NCBI GenBank assembly: GCA_003645845.1
Contig: QNCV01000152.1
Coordinates: 1 to 6,585 of the forward strand
Reading direction: 5' to 3'
DNA length: 6,585 nucleotides
Origin: Fidelibacterota bacterium
GTDB lineage: Bacteria; Fidelibacterota; UBA2242
The notes beneath the pieces are model-generated. The model was not told the DNA's origin. It did not search any database and saw only the letters and a list, made by a program, of their open reading frames with translations. The position numbers and the translations under genes were made by a program. Positions 5,796 through 6,585 of the stretch are shown piece after piece. Positions within the stretch are counted from its first letter, which is position 1, and each line of letters begins with the position of its first letter.

Positions 5796-6585
5796 TTAAT
5801 CCTTAATGGTTATTGTCGCGCGATGAATATAGCGCTCCATGTCGGAAATAATTACCTTGTCGCCGGGTTGTACGCCCTCTTTTATTTCGACCCAGTCAAA
5901 ATTGCTGTCACCAATAAACGCCCTTCGCCGCACAGCCGTTTTTCCATTCAGAATGAAAATATCCTGTTCTCCGGAACCGTTGACAAAGGGGCCGTTCTTT
6001 ACCCTGACAATACCGCTTTTAAACGATGTAATGACAAAAATATCTACCCGCATATTTGAACGGAGTTCCCGGTTGGTTTTATCTTCAAGCCTGACCGAAA
6101 AGGTGATAATGCCGTTCTGAATCGTCGGCTGTATCCCTGAAATAATGCCTTTCAGACTCTGTTCGCCAATCCGCACCCGGACAGGGTTTCCGACCATGAT
6201 TTTTGAGGCGTGAATATCGGATATTTTGCCTTCGACTTTAAAGCTTCTTAGGTCGGCAACCCTGGCAATAATATCACCGGCGTGTACCGTAGCGCCGATA
6301 TCGTCATTTATCCAGGTAACGACTCCGGGCTTATTGGGTTTGACGTCGGCCAGGGCCAGTTGACGCTCCAGGTTGTTGATGGTTTTTTCCTCGATACGAA
6401 TTTCCAGCTCCAGCTCGGTCAGATCGGCATCAAGGGACTCTTTTTCATTTTTGATACGCTGCTCAAGCTGATCGAGTTCGCGCCGGGCGATTTCCAGATT
6501 TAATACGGCCTGGTTCAATTCTTCCTGGATGCCGACACCGATTTCATTCATGTGTTTCTGGACATCGACCTTGGATTCGAGATAC
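5796..6585 (-). CDS. HlyD/MacA-type periplasmic adaptor subunit (membrane fusion protein), 5' end missing
   Basis: Adaptor that would link the inner-membrane ABC transporter to an outer-membrane channel. The reading frame is open to the right edge, so the true start lies outside; an internal Met codon at 6551 is unlikely to be the start because coiled-coil-like sequence continues upstream of it (YLESKVDVQKH). Of the 262 visible residues, about 1-80 form a charged heptad-rich coiled coil (for example LDQLEQRIKNEKESL). About 81-112 is the second half of a lipoyl/biotinyl-like domain (PGVVTWINDDIGATVHAGD). About 113-178 is a beta-barrel domain ending in the typical LRSNMRVDIFV. The C-terminal membrane-proximal domain ends with VEIKEGVQPGDKVIISD, a hallmark of the family. 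Missing are the N-terminal membrane anchor or signal and the first lipoyl half. The gene stops (TAA) 27 nt before the ATPase gene and is surely in the same operon. Family assignment is firm; the substrate is unknown. Confidence 0.9.
   Translation of the reverse strand, partial: YLESKVDVQKHMNEIGVGIQEELNQAVLNLEIARRELDQLEQRIKNEKESLDADLTELELEIRIEEKTINNLERQLALADVKPNKPGVVTWINDDIGATVHAGDIIARVADLRSFKVEGKISDIHASKIMVGNPVRVRIGEQSLKGIISGIQPTIQNGIITFSVRLEDKTNRELRSNMRVDIFVITSFKSGIVRVKNGPFVNGSGEQDIFILNGKTAVRRRAFIGDSNFDWVEIKEGVQPGDKVIISDMERYIHRATITIKD

Noticed and set aside
5796..6551. Adaptor gene starting at the internal ATG at 6551
   Set aside because: The frame stays open to the window edge with coiled-coil-like residues before that Met, and a start there would remove the membrane anchor and the first lipoyl half that adaptors need.
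1..6585. Mobile element, CRISPR array, structured RNA or terminator
   Set aside because: The window is almost entirely coding, with gaps of 46, 27 and 14 nt only. No repeated spacer pattern, terminal inverted repeats, transposase motifs or hairpin followed by a T-run was seen by eye.

Overview
The window is one tightly packed block of six genes, all read from the minus strand, so transcription runs from the right edge (6585) towards the left edge (1). The longest non-coding gap is 46 nt. In order of transcription the genes are: a periplasmic adaptor (HlyD/MacA-type membrane fusion protein, start cut off by the right edge); a MacB/LolD-type ABC ATPase; two different MacB/FtsX-type permeases; a sigma-54-dependent response regulator; and a PAS-containing histidine kinase whose last part is cut off by the left edge. 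No tRNA, rRNA, CRISPR array, insertion sequence, long repeat, terminator or convincing promoter was seen. The promoter should lie beyond the right edge.

The likely overall role is a tripartite-type export system carrying its own two-component regulator. The ATPase pairs with a permease heterodimer in the inner membrane. The two large periplasmic domains of the permeases and the adaptor would pass substrate, or mechanical force, towards an outer-membrane partner of TolC type that is not in the window. The kinase would phosphorylate the NtrC-like regulator, which would activate a sigma-54 promoter, plausibly that of this operon. The substrate cannot be read from the sequence.

The organism is a didermic (Gram-negative-type) bacterium, because an adaptor with a separate MacB-like transporter implies an outer membrane. 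The permease, regulator and kinase types resemble, from memory, those of the Bacteroidetes/Calditrichaeota/Marinimicrobia-like (FCB) lineages. Four of the five visible gene starts have a clear Shine-Dalgarno sequence, which argues against Bacteroidetes proper, where such sites are usually weak or absent. A non-Bacteroidetes FCB-type phylum is a reasonable but unproven guess. Base composition looks even and moderate throughout, with no sign of recent transfer.

The points most worth a second look are: the kinase has almost no periplasmic part while sitting beside a transporter, as in the BceS/BceAB pairs of Firmicutes; the regulator has a lengthened loop after its phospho-aspartate; its sigma-54 contact loop reads GAFTDA instead of GAFTGA; and the genes are translationally interlocked at two junctions.
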